Shown here one piece after another: positions 1 through 9,973 of a DNA stretch of 64,000 nt; positions within the stretch are counted from its first letter, which is position 1, and each line of letters begins with the position of its first letter. The DNA lies in assembly GCA_022820995.1 (NCBI GenBank), contig JAJEEM010000060.1, positions 48,286-112,285 on the forward strand, given 5' to 3'. This stretch comes from Gemmatimonadota bacterium. Lineage in GTDB: Bacteria; Gemmatimonadota; Gemmatimonadetes; Palauibacterales; Palauibacteraceae. Both the position numbers and the translations under genes were made by a program. The notes under the pieces are model-generated. The model was not told the DNA's origin, did no database searches, and saw only the letters and a list, made by a program, of their open reading frames with translations.

Positions 1-1002
1 CCGGATGGCGAGATGCTCGTCACCGAGAAGGCGGGGGCGCTTCGCGTCGTGCGCGACGGCCTGCTCCTCCCCGACCCCGTGAAGGGCGTGCCGGAGGTGA
101 TCTCGGCCGGACAGGGCGGACTCCTCGACGTGGTGCCCCACCCCGACTTCGAGGACAACCGGCTCCTCTACCTCAGCTACTCGAAGCCCGACGAGACCGA
201 GCGCGGGACGACCGCGGTCATCCGGGGACGTTACGAGGACGGCGCTCTCACGGGCATCGAGGAGATCTTCCTCGCGGTATCGGAAGGGCGCGGCCACTAC
301 GGGTCCCGTCTCGTCTTCGACGGACAGGGCCACCTCTTCATCAGCGTCGGCGATCGTCAGGCCTCGACCCGCGGCGATCTCTACGCTCACCCCGCGCAGG
401 ATCCCTCGAACCATCACGGCACCGTCAGCCGCGTGTACGAGGACGGCGGGATTCCCGGGGACAACCCGTTCCTCGACGATCCGGACGTTCAGCCGGAGAT
501 CTGGAGCTTCGGGCACCGCAACCAGCAGGGGATGGTCATGAACCCGGAGACGGGCGACCTGTGGGCCACGGAGCACGGTCCGCAGGGCGGTGACGAGCTC
601 AACCTGGTTCAGCCGGGGCTCAACTACGGCTGGCCCATCGTGGGCTACGGGGTCAACTACGGTTCGGGTACGGCAATCCACGAGGGGACGCACAAGGAGG
701 GGATGGAACAGCCGGCCCACGTCTGGGTGCCGTCGATCGCGACCTCCGGACTGCTCTTCTACACGGGCGACCGCTTTCCGCACTGGAAGGGGAACCTGTT
801 CGTGGGCGGGATGGCCGGGGAGCAACTGGCGCGCCTGACGCTGGACGGCCAGGAGGTCGTGCGGGAGGAGACGCTCGTACAGGGACTGGGGCGCATCCGC
901 GACGTTCGACAGGGCCCGGACGGGCTCATCTACCTCGCGATCGACGGCCGGCGGGGCGAGCCGACGGCGATCGTGCGGCTGGAGCCCGTCGCCACGCGCT
1001 AG
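1..1002 (+). CDS. PQQ-dependent aldose sugar dehydrogenase (5' end cut by window)
   Basis: The reading frame is open from base 1 and the first four codons (PDGE) precede the first Met, so the gene begins outside the window. The protein matches the soluble glucose/sorbosone dehydrogenase (Yli/Asd) family, a six-bladed propeller that oxidises aldoses with PQQ in the periplasm. Family hallmarks seen are LVTEKAGALRVV near the start, the HYGSRLVFDGQGHLFISVGDR stretch, SFGHRNQQGM, and ATEHGPQGGDELN followed by GLNYGWP. The C-terminus is complete. Its TAG stop lies in a CTAG tetramer (999-1002) that also supplies the stop of the convergent aminotransferase gene. Family assignment is firm; the sugar substrate cannot be told. 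Confidence 0.9.
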   Translation, partial: PDGEMLVTEKAGALRVVRDGLLLPDPVKGVPEVISAGQGGLLDVVPHPDFEDNRLLYLSYSKPDETERGTTAVIRGRYEDGALTGIEEIFLAVSEGRGHYGSRLVFDGQGHLFISVGDRQASTRGDLYAHPAQDPSNHHGTVSRVYEDGGIPGDNPFLDDPDVQPEIWSFGHRNQQGMVMNPETGDLWATEHGPQGGDELNLVQPGLNYGWPIVGYGVNYGSGTAIHEGTHKEGMEQPAHVWVPSIATSGLLFYTGDRFPHWKGNLFVGGMAGEQLARLTLDGQEVVREETLVQGLGRIRDVRQGPDGLIYLAIDGRRGEPTAIVRLEPVATR

Positions 1003-1868
1003 GCATCGACTGATCCTTCCGGGGCCACGGCCCGCCGGTAGGCTTCCGACAGCGCCCGGGTGATCTCGCCCGGGCGACCGCTCCCCACGGGCCGGCCGTC
1101 GACTTCCACGGTCGGCCGCACCTCCGTCGTCGTCCCCGTGAAGAAGATCTCGTCGGCGTCCCGGAGTTCGTCCACCGTGAAGGCGCGTTCCCGGGCGGGG
1201 ATACCCAGTCCGGCGCACAGTTCGAGCGTGAACGCGCGAGTGACGCCGTGCAGGATGTGGTTCGTGGCCGGGGCCGTCGTCACCTCTCCGCCGAGAACCG
1301 CGAACACGTTGTTGTGCGTCCCCTCCTGAACCATCCCTTCGCGGATGAAGACCGCGTCCTCGACGTCCGCCTCCACCGCGGCCTGCTGCGCGAGGACGTT
1401 GGGCAGGAGGCCGGTCGTCTTGATGTCGGCGCGGGCCCAGCGCTGGTCGGGCAGCGTGATGGCGCCGAAGCCGCGCTCCCACCGCTCCGGGGTCGTGCGG
1501 ACGAGTTCCTTCGTGAAGGCGTAGACGGTGGGCGCGACCGCCTCCTTCGGAAACGCGTGCGTGCGGGGCGCCGCGCCGCGCGTCACCTGCATGTAGAAGA
1601 CGGAGAACTCGGCGGCGACGAGGCCGTTCCGCGCGATGAGTTCGTCACCCACGCCGGCGAGGGGAGCCACATCCGCCTCGATCCGGAGCGTTTCGAGGCC
1701 CCGGGCGAGCCGGGCGAGGTGGCGTTCGCGCAGGAAGCAGCGGCCCATGTACGCCGGGATCGCCTCGTAGACCGCGTCCGCGAACAGGAAGCCCCGGTCG
1801 TTCACCGAGACCCGTGCCTCGCCGACAGGCAGGTAGTCTCCGTTCAGATAGACGATGATGGTCTGCAA
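999..1868 (-). CDS. dat: D-amino-acid transaminase (class IV PLP aminotransferase)
   Basis: This is a fold-type IV PLP enzyme that most resembles bacterial D-alanine aminotransferase, which swaps amino groups between D-amino acids and 2-oxo acids in the cytoplasm. Seen: YLNGDYLPVGEARVSVNDRGF at the N-terminus, RADIKTTGLLPNVLA around the presumed PLP lysine, and EGTHNNVFAV. The open frame extends to 1994, but the first 42 residues are arginine-rich noise. I place the start at TTG 1868, just behind a GGAGG; the spacing is short, so the start is uncertain. This gives 289 residues, normal for the family. A branched-chain aminotransferase or aminodeoxychorismate lyase is less likely. Confidence 0.85.
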   Translation of the reverse strand: MQTIIVYLNGDYLPVGEARVSVNDRGFLFADAVYEAIPAYMGRCFLRERHLARLARGLETLRIEADVAPLAGVGDELIARNGLVAAEFSVFYMQVTRGAAPRTHAFPKEAVAPTVYAFTKELVRTTPERWERGFGAITLPDQRWARADIKTTGLLPNVLAQQAAVEADVEDAVFIREGMVQEGTHNNVFAVLGGEVTTAPATNHILHGVTRAFTLELCAGLGIPARERAFTVDELRDADEIFFTGTTTEVRPTVEVDGRPVGSGRPGEITRALSEAYRRAVAPEGSVDA

Positions 1869-2088
1869 CCCCTCCGTTTTCGGGAATCGCCGGGCGGTCC
1901 CGCCGTTGCGGGACGCGGCGCCTCGGCACGCTCGGTGGCTCGTGATCCGCCCGGATACCCACACCAGATGTCCGTGTCGAGCGCCGGAGGGCAAGGTCGG
2001 TCGCGATCTGGTTCACGTTCGTGCGCCGCGTTAGCGTTCAAGGGCGGGTTCCGCTATCGGCCCGTTTTCTTCTGCTCTCGGAGGACCG

Positions 2089-3306
2089 ATGAAGATTTCG
2101 CGGCGAGTTCGCGGCATCCCTGCCGCTCGGTGGCTCTTCCTGGCGATCATCCTGCCCTCGACGATCCTCGCGGGCGCGACGTGGTCCGTCCCGGCCCTGG
2201 CCGCGCAGGAGGCGCGCACGCTTTCCTACGGCGAGCCGGAGGAGGTCGGGATGTCTCGCGCCGTCCTCGAGGGCGCTCTCGGACTGTACCACGAGGCGGT
2301 CGAGCGCGGAGACATCGTGGGCGCCGTCCTCCTGGTCGCCCGCGAGGGAAAGATCGTCCTCCACGAGGCGGTCGGCATGCGCGACAAGGAGCGCGGGCTG
2401 CCGATGGAGCGGAATTCGATGTTCCGCATGGCCTCGAACACCAAGCCCGTCGTGGCCACCGCGGTCGCGCAACTCGTCGAAGAGGGCAAGCTCTCCTACG
2501 ACGACCTCGTCCGGGAGTACATCCCCGAGTGGGACAACTACCGCGCGGGGTTCATCACGGTCGGACACCTCCTGTCCCACAGCAGCGGGCTCCGGATCCC
2601 CACCCTCTTCCTGCAGCCGCTGGGCGAGAATCCGACGCTGCAGAGCGAGTCCGCCCGCTTCGGCGCGATCGGGGCGGAGGTGACGCCGGGCGAGACGTAC
2701 TCCTATAACAATCCGGGCTACAACACGCTCGGCGCCCTGGTCGAGATCGCCTCCGGCCAGTTGCTTGAGGACCGGCTCATGGAGACGGTGTACGGACCGC
2801 TCGGGATGGCGGACAGCTACAATCACTACGCCGCGCACGAGGTGGGCGGGAAGGTGGACCGCATGGGCGCGGTCTACTACCAGCGCGGACCCGACGGGGA
2901 CTGGATGCCCGGCGGCACGCCCGGAGGCCCGGTGGCCTTCCCCTTCGCGCGCGCTTCGGGCGGCATGATCTCCTCGGCGTGGGACTATGCGGTGTTCTCG
3001 CAGATGTTCCTGAACGGCGGCACCTACGATGGGACCGAAATCCTGACGCCGGAATCCGTCGAACTCATGACGTCCCCGAAGATCCACATCGGCGGCGAGG
3101 GGGATGAGGCAAGCTACTACGGATACGGCTGGCGGCTCGCCGACGGCACGTACGGGCACGGAGGATCGGACGGCACGAACGCGTGGCTCGACCCCGACCG
3201 CGAGATCATCGGTATCGTGTTCACGCAGACGCCGCGCGGCGACAACCGCGGGACCCGGCTCGAACGTTTCCGCGAACTCGTCAACCTCTCGCTCGAGGGC
3301 AATTGA
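2089..3306 (+). CDS. exported serine hydrolase, beta-lactamase/esterase (class C fold)
   Basis: This 405-residue protein begins with a cleavable signal peptide (hydrophobic about 14-38, AxA before QEA). The penicillin-binding/beta-lactamase motifs are in order: SNTK (S116-K119) with the nucleophile, YNN near 206, and HGGSDG near 373 replacing the KTG box. That combination is typical of EstB-like esterases and D-Ala-D-Ala peptidase relatives rather than true antibiotic-hydrolysing enzymes. It probably acts in the periplasm on esters or peptides. An AGGA-like site lies just upstream of the ATG. It converges on the polyamine-type ABC operon, with only 13 bases between the stops. Confidence 0.88.
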   Translation: MKISRRVRGIPAARWLFLAIILPSTILAGATWSVPALAAQEARTLSYGEPEEVGMSRAVLEGALGLYHEAVERGDIVGAVLLVAREGKIVLHEAVGMRDKERGLPMERNSMFRMASNTKPVVATAVAQLVEEGKLSYDDLVREYIPEWDNYRAGFITVGHLLSHSSGLRIPTLFLQPLGENPTLQSESARFGAIGAEVTPGETYSYNNPGYNTLGALVEIASGQLLEDRLMETVYGPLGMADSYNHYAAHEVGGKVDRMGAVYYQRGPDGDWMPGGTPGGPVAFPFARASGGMISSAWDYAVFSQMFLNGGTYDGTEILTPESVELMTSPKIHIGGEGDEASYYGYGWRLADGTYGHGGSDGTNAWLDPDREIIGIVFTQTPRGDNRGTRLERFRELVNLSLEGN

Positions 3307-3319
3307 CCGGCAGGATCCC

Positions 3320-4129
3320 TCAGGCGGACGCCCGGCGGCGGAGCCATTCGACGGTAAACAGGAGCGCGAGCGCGAACACGATCAGGAAGGTGGCGACCGC
3401 GAGGATCGCGGGGCTGATCTGTTCCCGGATCCCGGCCCACATCTGGCGCGGGATGGTCCGCTGCTCCAACCCGCCCATGAAGAGGACGACGACCACCTCG
3501 TCGAACGAGGTCGCGAAGGCGAACAGGGCTCCCGAGATCACGCCGGGCGCGATCAGCGGCAGCTGTACGGTGCGGAAGGTGCGCACGGGCCCGGCGCCGA
3601 GACTGGCGGCGGCCCGCGTCAGGTTGCGGTCGAAGGCCGACAGCGTGGCGACCACCGTGATCACGACGAAGGGCAGGCCCAGCGTCGCGTGGGCCAGGAT
3701 CAGCCCCAGGTGCGTCTGGGCCAGTCCGAGGCTGGTGTAGAAGAAGAACATCCCCGCCGCGGCGATGATGACCGGCGTGACCATGGGCGAGATCAGGAGG
3801 CCGGTGATGAAGCGGCGCGCCGGCATGGCGGGACTCGACAGCCCGAGCGCGGCCAGCGTCCCGAGCGCCGTCGCGAGCAGGGTGGCGGAGACGCCGATCA
3901 CCAGACTGTTCACGAGGCCGCGCGTCCACGCCTCGTTCTCCACGATCTCGCGGTACCACCGCAGCGACCACGCCTCGGGATCGAGGCGGAGCATGCCCTC
4001 GGTGAAGGTGAAATAGGGCTCCGCGTTGAAGCTGAGCGGCACGATCACGATGATCGGCGCCACGAGAAAGATGAAGACGCAGGTGCAGAAGGCGAGATAG
4101 CCGATGCGGCCGACGCGGGCTCCGATCAC
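3320..4129 (-). CDS. ABC transporter permease, PotC type
   Basis: This is a 269-residue inner-membrane permease with about six hydrophobic segments and the cytoplasmic EAA loop (RAAASLGAGPVRTF, then LPLIAPG), where the ATPase docks. It is the last gene of a five-gene minus-strand operon (ATPase, two binding proteins, PotB-type permease, PotC-type permease), 16 bases after the preceding gene. The family imports spermidine, putrescine or other small cations and opines; the true substrate cannot be read from the sequence. Length is usual for PotC/YdcV. Confidence 0.92.
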   Translation of the reverse strand: MIGARVGRIGYLAFCTCVFIFLVAPIIVIVPLSFNAEPYFTFTEGMLRLDPEAWSLRWYREIVENEAWTRGLVNSLVIGVSATLLATALGTLAALGLSSPAMPARRFITGLLISPMVTPVIIAAAGMFFFYTSLGLAQTHLGLILAHATLGLPFVVITVVATLSAFDRNLTRAAASLGAGPVRTFRTVQLPLIAPGVISGALFAFATSFDEVVVVLFMGGLEQRTIPRQMWAGIREQISPAILAVATFLIVFALALLFTVEWLRRRASA

Positions 4130-4145
4130 GGTCGTTCGCCCCCGC

Positions 4146-5372
4146 TCAGCCGAGGCTCATGCGCTCGACGCCCACCAGCCGGTCGTAGAGCAGGTAGAGG
4201 ACGAGCACGCCCACCAGCAGAAGCGCGCCGAGTGCCGCCGCGAGCCCCCAGTTCAGCGACGTCTGCATGTGGTAGGCCACCATGTTCGAGATCAGCTGAC
4301 CGCTGCTCCCGCCCACGAGCGCCGGCGTGATGTAGTAGCCGATCGCGAGGATGAAGACGAGGAGCGACCCCGCGCCGACGCCGGGCAGAGTCTGCGGCCA
4401 GTAGACGCGGCGGAAAGCCTGGGCGGGCGTCGCCCCCATCGAGGCGGCGGCCCGCATGTGCAGGGGCGGAATCGACCGCATGACCGAGTACAGCGGCAGC
4501 ACCATGAAGGGCAGCAGGACGTGGGTCATGGCCACGAGCGTGCCCGTCATGTTGTAGACCATGGAGAGCCGGCCGTCGTCCCCGACGAGTCCGATCGCTA
4601 CCAGGAGGTCGTTGACCACGCCCTGCGTCTGGAGGAGGACGATCCACGAGGTCGTCCGCACGAGGAGCGAAGTCCAGAAGGGAACGAGGACGAGAGCGAG
4701 CAGGAGGCCGGCCCGGCGCGGCCGCGCGTGCGCGATGAGATGCGCGATCGGATAGCCGAGGATCAGGCAGAAGACCGTGATGGCCAGGCTCACGAGCAGC
4801 GTGCGCCACAGGAGCGGCAGGTAGATGCGCCGCTCCTCCGGCTGCCGCGCGACGGAACCGTCCGCCAGCCGCTGCATGTCCAGCGCGTTGAGGTAGTGGC
4901 GGGCCGTGATGCGCTCGCCGGCCGCGCGGATCGCGTGCCAGGTGCCCGGCTCGACCCAGGCGGAATCGATGGCGGCCATCGCCTCTCGCCACGGACCCTC
5001 CGCCACCTCGCGCAGATCCCGGCCGGTCCGCGTGAACACGCCGCGCAGCCCGCTCTGGAGCCGGTTTGCCCGGCTGGCCACCTGTCCCAGCGTCCTCGCC
5101 TCACGCGCGGCGCCGATCTCCCGGGCGGCCGCCTCGTACGCCGCCTCCGCTGGGAGCCCTTCGCCGTCCCAATCGCGCAGCGCCGTGAGCGTCGCGGGCA
5201 GGGCGTCCGCGACGACCGGATCGTAGACGCTCCTCACGAGCATCGTCCCCAGCGGCGCCAGGAAAGTGACGCCCAGGAAGATCAGGAGCGGCAGAACGAG
5301 CCCCATCGCCCGAAGCCGGTCCCGGCGGCCCGGACCGACCTTCGCGACCCTGCCTCGCCGGCGTGCCGTCAT
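4146..5372 (-). CDS. ABC transporter permease, PotB type with large periplasmic insert
   Basis: At 408 residues this permease is about 100 longer than classical PotB. The extra length lies between the first membrane segment and the rest (from about RSVYDPVV to RRIYLPLL). It is hydrophilic and Ala/Arg/Glu-rich, so it probably forms a periplasmic domain. The EAA loop is visible (RAAASMGATPAQAFRRVYWP). From memory, similar long-loop permeases occur in PotB-like systems of other bacteria, so this looks like a known subfamily rather than an error. It partners the PotC-type permease and lies 12 bases after the binding-protein gene. Confidence 0.9.
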   Translation of the reverse strand: MTARRRGRVAKVGPGRRDRLRAMGLVLPLLIFLGVTFLAPLGTMLVRSVYDPVVADALPATLTALRDWDGEGLPAEAAYEAAAREIGAAREARTLGQVASRANRLQSGLRGVFTRTGRDLREVAEGPWREAMAAIDSAWVEPGTWHAIRAAGERITARHYLNALDMQRLADGSVARQPEERRIYLPLLWRTLLVSLAITVFCLILGYPIAHLIAHARPRRAGLLLALVLVPFWTSLLVRTTSWIVLLQTQGVVNDLLVAIGLVGDDGRLSMVYNMTGTLVAMTHVLLPFMVLPLYSVMRSIPPLHMRAAASMGATPAQAFRRVYWPQTLPGVGAGSLLVFILAIGYYITPALVGGSSGQLISNMVAYHMQTSLNWGLAAALGALLLVGVLVLYLLYDRLVGVERMSLG

Positions 5373-5384
5373 CCGATCATCCCG

Positions 5385-6491
5385 TCAGCGCGCCAGCCAG
5401 GCGCTGAAACGCTCGTTCAGCTCATCCTGGTTGTCGACCCACCAGGTCCAGTCCCTCCGCAGCGCGCGCGCCATGTTGGGCGGATGCGTGGGCAGGTGCG
5501 GGCCCATCTCCACGCCGGTCTCCAGGTGAGTTGTGATCAGCGGCCCGGCCGACTCCCGCGCGGGACCGTACGAGATCCTCCGGCCGAGATCGGCGAGCGC
5601 ATCCGCGGTGCTCGCGAAGCTCACGAGCCGCATCGCTTCGTCCAGCCTCGGCGTGCCCGCGACGATGGCCAGCTGGTTGATGTCCAGGAGCTGCCCGTCC
5701 CAGACGATGACGAAGGACTGTCCCTCGAGCACCTGCGCGTTGAAGATGCGGCCGTTGTAGGCCGTGCTCATCACGACCTCGCCGTCGGCCAGCATCTGCG
5801 GCGGCTGGGCTCCCGCCTCCCACCAGACGACCTGGTCCTTGATCGTATCCAGCTTGTCGAAGGCGCGACCCAGCCCCTCGGGCGTGCTCAGAACGGCGTA
5901 CACGTCCTCGGCCGGCACCCCGTCCGCCAGGAGGGCGAATTCGAGGTTGGCCATGGGCACGCGGCGCATCCCGCGGCGCCCGGGGAACTTCTCGAGATCG
6001 AAGAAGTCCGCGATCGTCTCCGGCCGGGCGCCGGGGAAGCGGTTGGCGTCGTAGGCGTAGATCGTGGACCAGACGACGTTCCCCACCCCGCAGTCGGAGA
6101 GGGTGCCGGAGATGAAATCCTCCTCGGCGGGCGTCCCATCGGGCGCTGGGGGAAGCGCCGCCGCATCGACGTACTCGAGCAGGCCCTCGTCGCAGGCGAG
6201 CGTGACGTCCGAGGCGTTGAGGTCCACGACGTCCCAGTAAACGTTGCCCACTTCGACCTGGGCCCGGATCTGCGCCAGACCGCCGTTGAAGTCCTCGACG
6301 TCCACCCGGATGCCGGTGGCCGCGGCGAACGGCTCGTACCACGCCTCGGTGCTCGCCTTCTGATACGAGCCCCCGTAGGAGACGGCCGTGATCGACTGGG
6401 CCGCGGCCTGCCCGGCGAAACACGTCGCGAGCAGGGCCATGGACGCCGACGCTCGCACTGCCGGGGAGGTCGTCGCCCGGTCAGTTCGCAC
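5385..6491 (-). CDS. polyamine-type ABC substrate-binding protein (copy 1, downstream)
   Basis: This is a periplasmic solute-binding protein of the PotD/PotF (family 1/8) type, 368 residues, with a signal peptide (MALLATCFAGQAAAQ). The mature start is SITAVSYGGSYQKA. It starts at GTG 6491 and overlaps the end of the upstream paralogue by 11 bases; an ATG near 6440 is an alternative start. It is closely related to the neighbouring copy along its whole length, including the DFFDLEKFPGRRGMRRVPMAN and WWEAGAQPPQMLADGEVVMS regions. The copies differ in the signal region, where only the upstream one has a lipobox. It presumably delivers ligand to the downstream permeases. Confidence 0.92.
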   Translation of the reverse strand: MRTDRATTSPAVRASASMALLATCFAGQAAAQSITAVSYGGSYQKASTEAWYEPFAAATGIRVDVEDFNGGLAQIRAQVEVGNVYWDVVDLNASDVTLACDEGLLEYVDAAALPPAPDGTPAEEDFISGTLSDCGVGNVVWSTIYAYDANRFPGARPETIADFFDLEKFPGRRGMRRVPMANLEFALLADGVPAEDVYAVLSTPEGLGRAFDKLDTIKDQVVWWEAGAQPPQMLADGEVVMSTAYNGRIFNAQVLEGQSFVIVWDGQLLDINQLAIVAGTPRLDEAMRLVSFASTADALADLGRRISYGPARESAGPLITTHLETGVEMGPHLPTHPPNMARALRRDWTWWVDNQDELNERFSAWLAR

Positions 6492-7601
6492 GGGTCAGCC
6501 AGGCGCTGAAGCGCTCGTTCAGCGCGTCCTGATTGTCCACCCAGAACTCCCAGTCGTTGCGCAGGGCGCGCGCGGCGTTTTCGGGGCTGGTGGGCATGTG
6601 GGGGGCCATTTCGACGCCGGTCGCCAGGTGCGTGGTGACGAGCGGTTCGCCCGACCGCCGGGCCGGACCGTAGGAGATCCGGCGCGCGACCGCCGCCAGC
6701 GACTCGCCCGTCGTCGCGAAGCGCAGGAAGCGGAGCGCATCCTCCAGTCGCGGCGTCCCCGCCACGATGCTCAACTGGCCGTAGTCGAGCAGCTGGCCGT
6801 CCCACACGATCGTGAACGGCTGCTCCTCGAGCACCTGCGCGTTGAAGATGCGGCCGTTGTAGGCGGTGCTCATCACGACTTCGCCGTCCGCCAGCATCTG
6901 CGGCGGCTGGGCGCCCGCCTCCCACCAGACGACCTGGTCCGAGATCGTGTCCAGCTTTTCGAAGGCCCGGTCCAGCCCCTCCGGCGTGCGCAGCACGGCA
7001 TAGACCTCGTCGAGGGGCACGCCATCGGCGATGAGGGCGAACTCGAGGTTGACCTGCGGCACGCGACGCATGCCGCGGCGTCCGGGAAACCTCTCCAGGT
7101 CGAAGAAATCCGCCATCGTCGCAGGCTTCTCATCGGGGAAGAGGTCGGCGTTGTACGCGTAAACCGTGGAATAGAACAGCATCCCGGCCCCGCACGGCCC
7201 CTGCATCTCCGCATAAAAATCATCCCTCGCGGGCGTCCCATCCGGGGCGGGCGGCAGCATGTCGATGTCGATCGGTTCCAGAAGGCCCTCGTCGCAGCCC
7301 CGCATCGCATCGGCCATTTCGAGGTCGACGACGTCCCAGTGGACCGCGCCGACATCGACCTGCGCCCGTATCTGGGCCAAACCGCCGTTGTAGTCCTCCA
7401 TCTTCACGCGAATCCCGGTCTCCTCGGTGAACGGCACCTGGATGCCCCCCTGATACGCCCGGCCGTAGGAGCCTCCCCAGGAAACGGCGGTGATCGCCGG
7501 ACCCTCCGGGGCCTGGGGTCCGCAACCGAGCGTGAACGCCGCTGCGGCCGCGAGGACGATGAGCGCCGCATCGCGCGACGTGTGGATGGCGGATCTCCTC
7601 T

Positions 7602-7605
<4 letters not shown>
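6481..7605 (-). CDS. polyamine-type ABC substrate-binding lipoprotein (copy 2, upstream)
   Basis: This 374-residue binding protein is paralogous to the next gene. The open frame continues to 7941, but that part is antisense-type noise over the ATPase gene. ATG 7605 overlaps the ATPase stop in an ATGA. The N-terminus (MKRRSAIHTSRDAALIVLAAA, then TLGCG) is a lipoprotein signal with the acylated cysteine in LGC, so this copy is membrane-tethered. Ligand-domain motifs match copy 1 (ITAVSWGGSYGRA, ERFPGRRGMRRVPQVN, TAYNGRIFNAQVL). Two tethered or soluble receptors could share one permease with different affinities; that is inference. Confidence 0.92.
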
Positions 7606-8741
<1,136 letters not shown>

Positions 8742-8872
8742 CTGGCGATTCTGCCTTGTTCTTCGGAATATGGAATGGTGATCGGCCCCCGGTCGGGGTG
8801 GATCAACTTGAAGCCGGCGGCGCCAATCCGCGAGTGTATGCGCTGCGGCTGCTTTTGAGCGCAGGAGGTACC

Positions 8873-9916
8873 ATGAAGATCAGGAATCGGACGGCGGGAC
8901 GGGTCACGTGGGCGGCCTGCCTGCTCGTGCCCGTAGCCGGGCTCGCGATTGCGGCCGGAGGAGAGCCGGGCGCGAAGATGGACTCGGCCTCCGCCGCTCA
9001 GGCGCTCGTCGCCCTGCTCGACGAGGCGGGGCGGGAGAAGGCGCTCTTCTCCCTCGAGGACGAGGAGCGTTTCAACTGGCACTTCGTCCCGAGGTCGCGG
9101 AACGGACTGCCGCTCGCCGACATGACGACGGAGCAGCGCGGCGCCGCCCACGACCTCCTTCAGGCAGCCATGAGCAGCCAGGGCTTCCTGAAGGCGAGCG
9201 CGATCATCGAACTGGAGCGAATCCTCGGACTCCTGGAAGGGCGGCCCGAGCGCCGGGACCCGGAGAACTACTATGTCGCGATCTTCGGCGACCCGTCGTC
9301 GGAAGGGCCGTGGGCGTGGCGGTTCGAGGGACATCACCTCTCCCTCAACTTCTCATCGCCTTCGGGCCTGCTCACGGTGACGAGCCCGGCGTTCATGGGC
9401 GCGAATCCGGCCCGCGTGCCATCGGGTCCGAAGGCGGGCTGGAGGCCGCTGGGGCGGGAGGAGGACCTGGCCCGGACGCTGATGCGGAGCTTCACGGCGG
9501 ACCAGCGCGAGCGGGCGACCATCGCCGCCGAGGCCCCCAGCGACATCCTCACCGGGAACGACCGCGAGGCGCGGCTCGACGCGTTCGAGGGCCTCGCCGC
9601 CGACGCCATGACCGCGGAGCAGCGTGCGATCCTGTTCGAGATCGTGCACGAATACGTCGGGAACACGACGACGGATTTCGACTGGATGGTGCGGGTCCAG
9701 AACGAGATGCCGGCGAGCGACATCCATTTCGCCTGGGCCGGGTCTCTCGATCCCGGCGAGGGACACTACTACCGGGTCCATGCCCCGGCCTTCCTCATCG
9801 AGTACGACAACACGCAGAACGACGCGAACCACGTCCACTCGGTGTGGCGGGACCTGGAGAACGACTTCGGGGGCGACGCGCTGGCGCGCCACTACGAGGA
9901 GTCCGACCACCACTAG
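8873..9916 (+). CDS. exported DUF3500 protein
   Basis: This is a 347-residue protein with a signal peptide. It carries the DUF3500 pattern: FNWHFVPRSRNGLPLADMT, then AIIELERILG, NYYVAIFGDPSSEGPWAWRFEGHH, and a late WAGSLDPGEGHYYRVHAPAFLIEYDNTQNDANHVHSVWRD-type segment. I chose ATG 8873 because GGAGG ends five bases upstream and the signal peptide begins there; the open frame to 8756 is not signal-like. Family function is unknown; members are secreted in many aerobic environmental bacteria. It is monocistronic, divergent from the ABC operon and convergent with the outer-membrane-factor fusion. Confidence 0.88.
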   Translation: MKIRNRTAGRVTWAACLLVPVAGLAIAAGGEPGAKMDSASAAQALVALLDEAGREKALFSLEDEERFNWHFVPRSRNGLPLADMTTEQRGAAHDLLQAAMSSQGFLKASAIIELERILGLLEGRPERRDPENYYVAIFGDPSSEGPWAWRFEGHHLSLNFSSPSGLLTVTSPAFMGANPARVPSGPKAGWRPLGREEDLARTLMRSFTADQRERATIAAEAPSDILTGNDREARLDAFEGLAADAMTAEQRAILFEIVHEYVGNTTTDFDWMVRVQNEMPASDIHFAWAGSLDPGEGHYYRVHAPAFLIEYDNTQNDANHVHSVWRDLENDFGGDALARHYEESDHH

Positions 9917-9973
9917 CGGCGGGCGGGTGGCGACGCGGATCCGGCGCGTTCGCGAGGCGCCGGAATCCCGTCG

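Noticed and set aside
4104..6509. 801-residue plus-strand frame opposite the ABC permeases and binding protein
   Set aside because: Rich in Arg, Pro and His with no family motif, and antisense to well-supported genes. Typical of high-G+C mirror frames.
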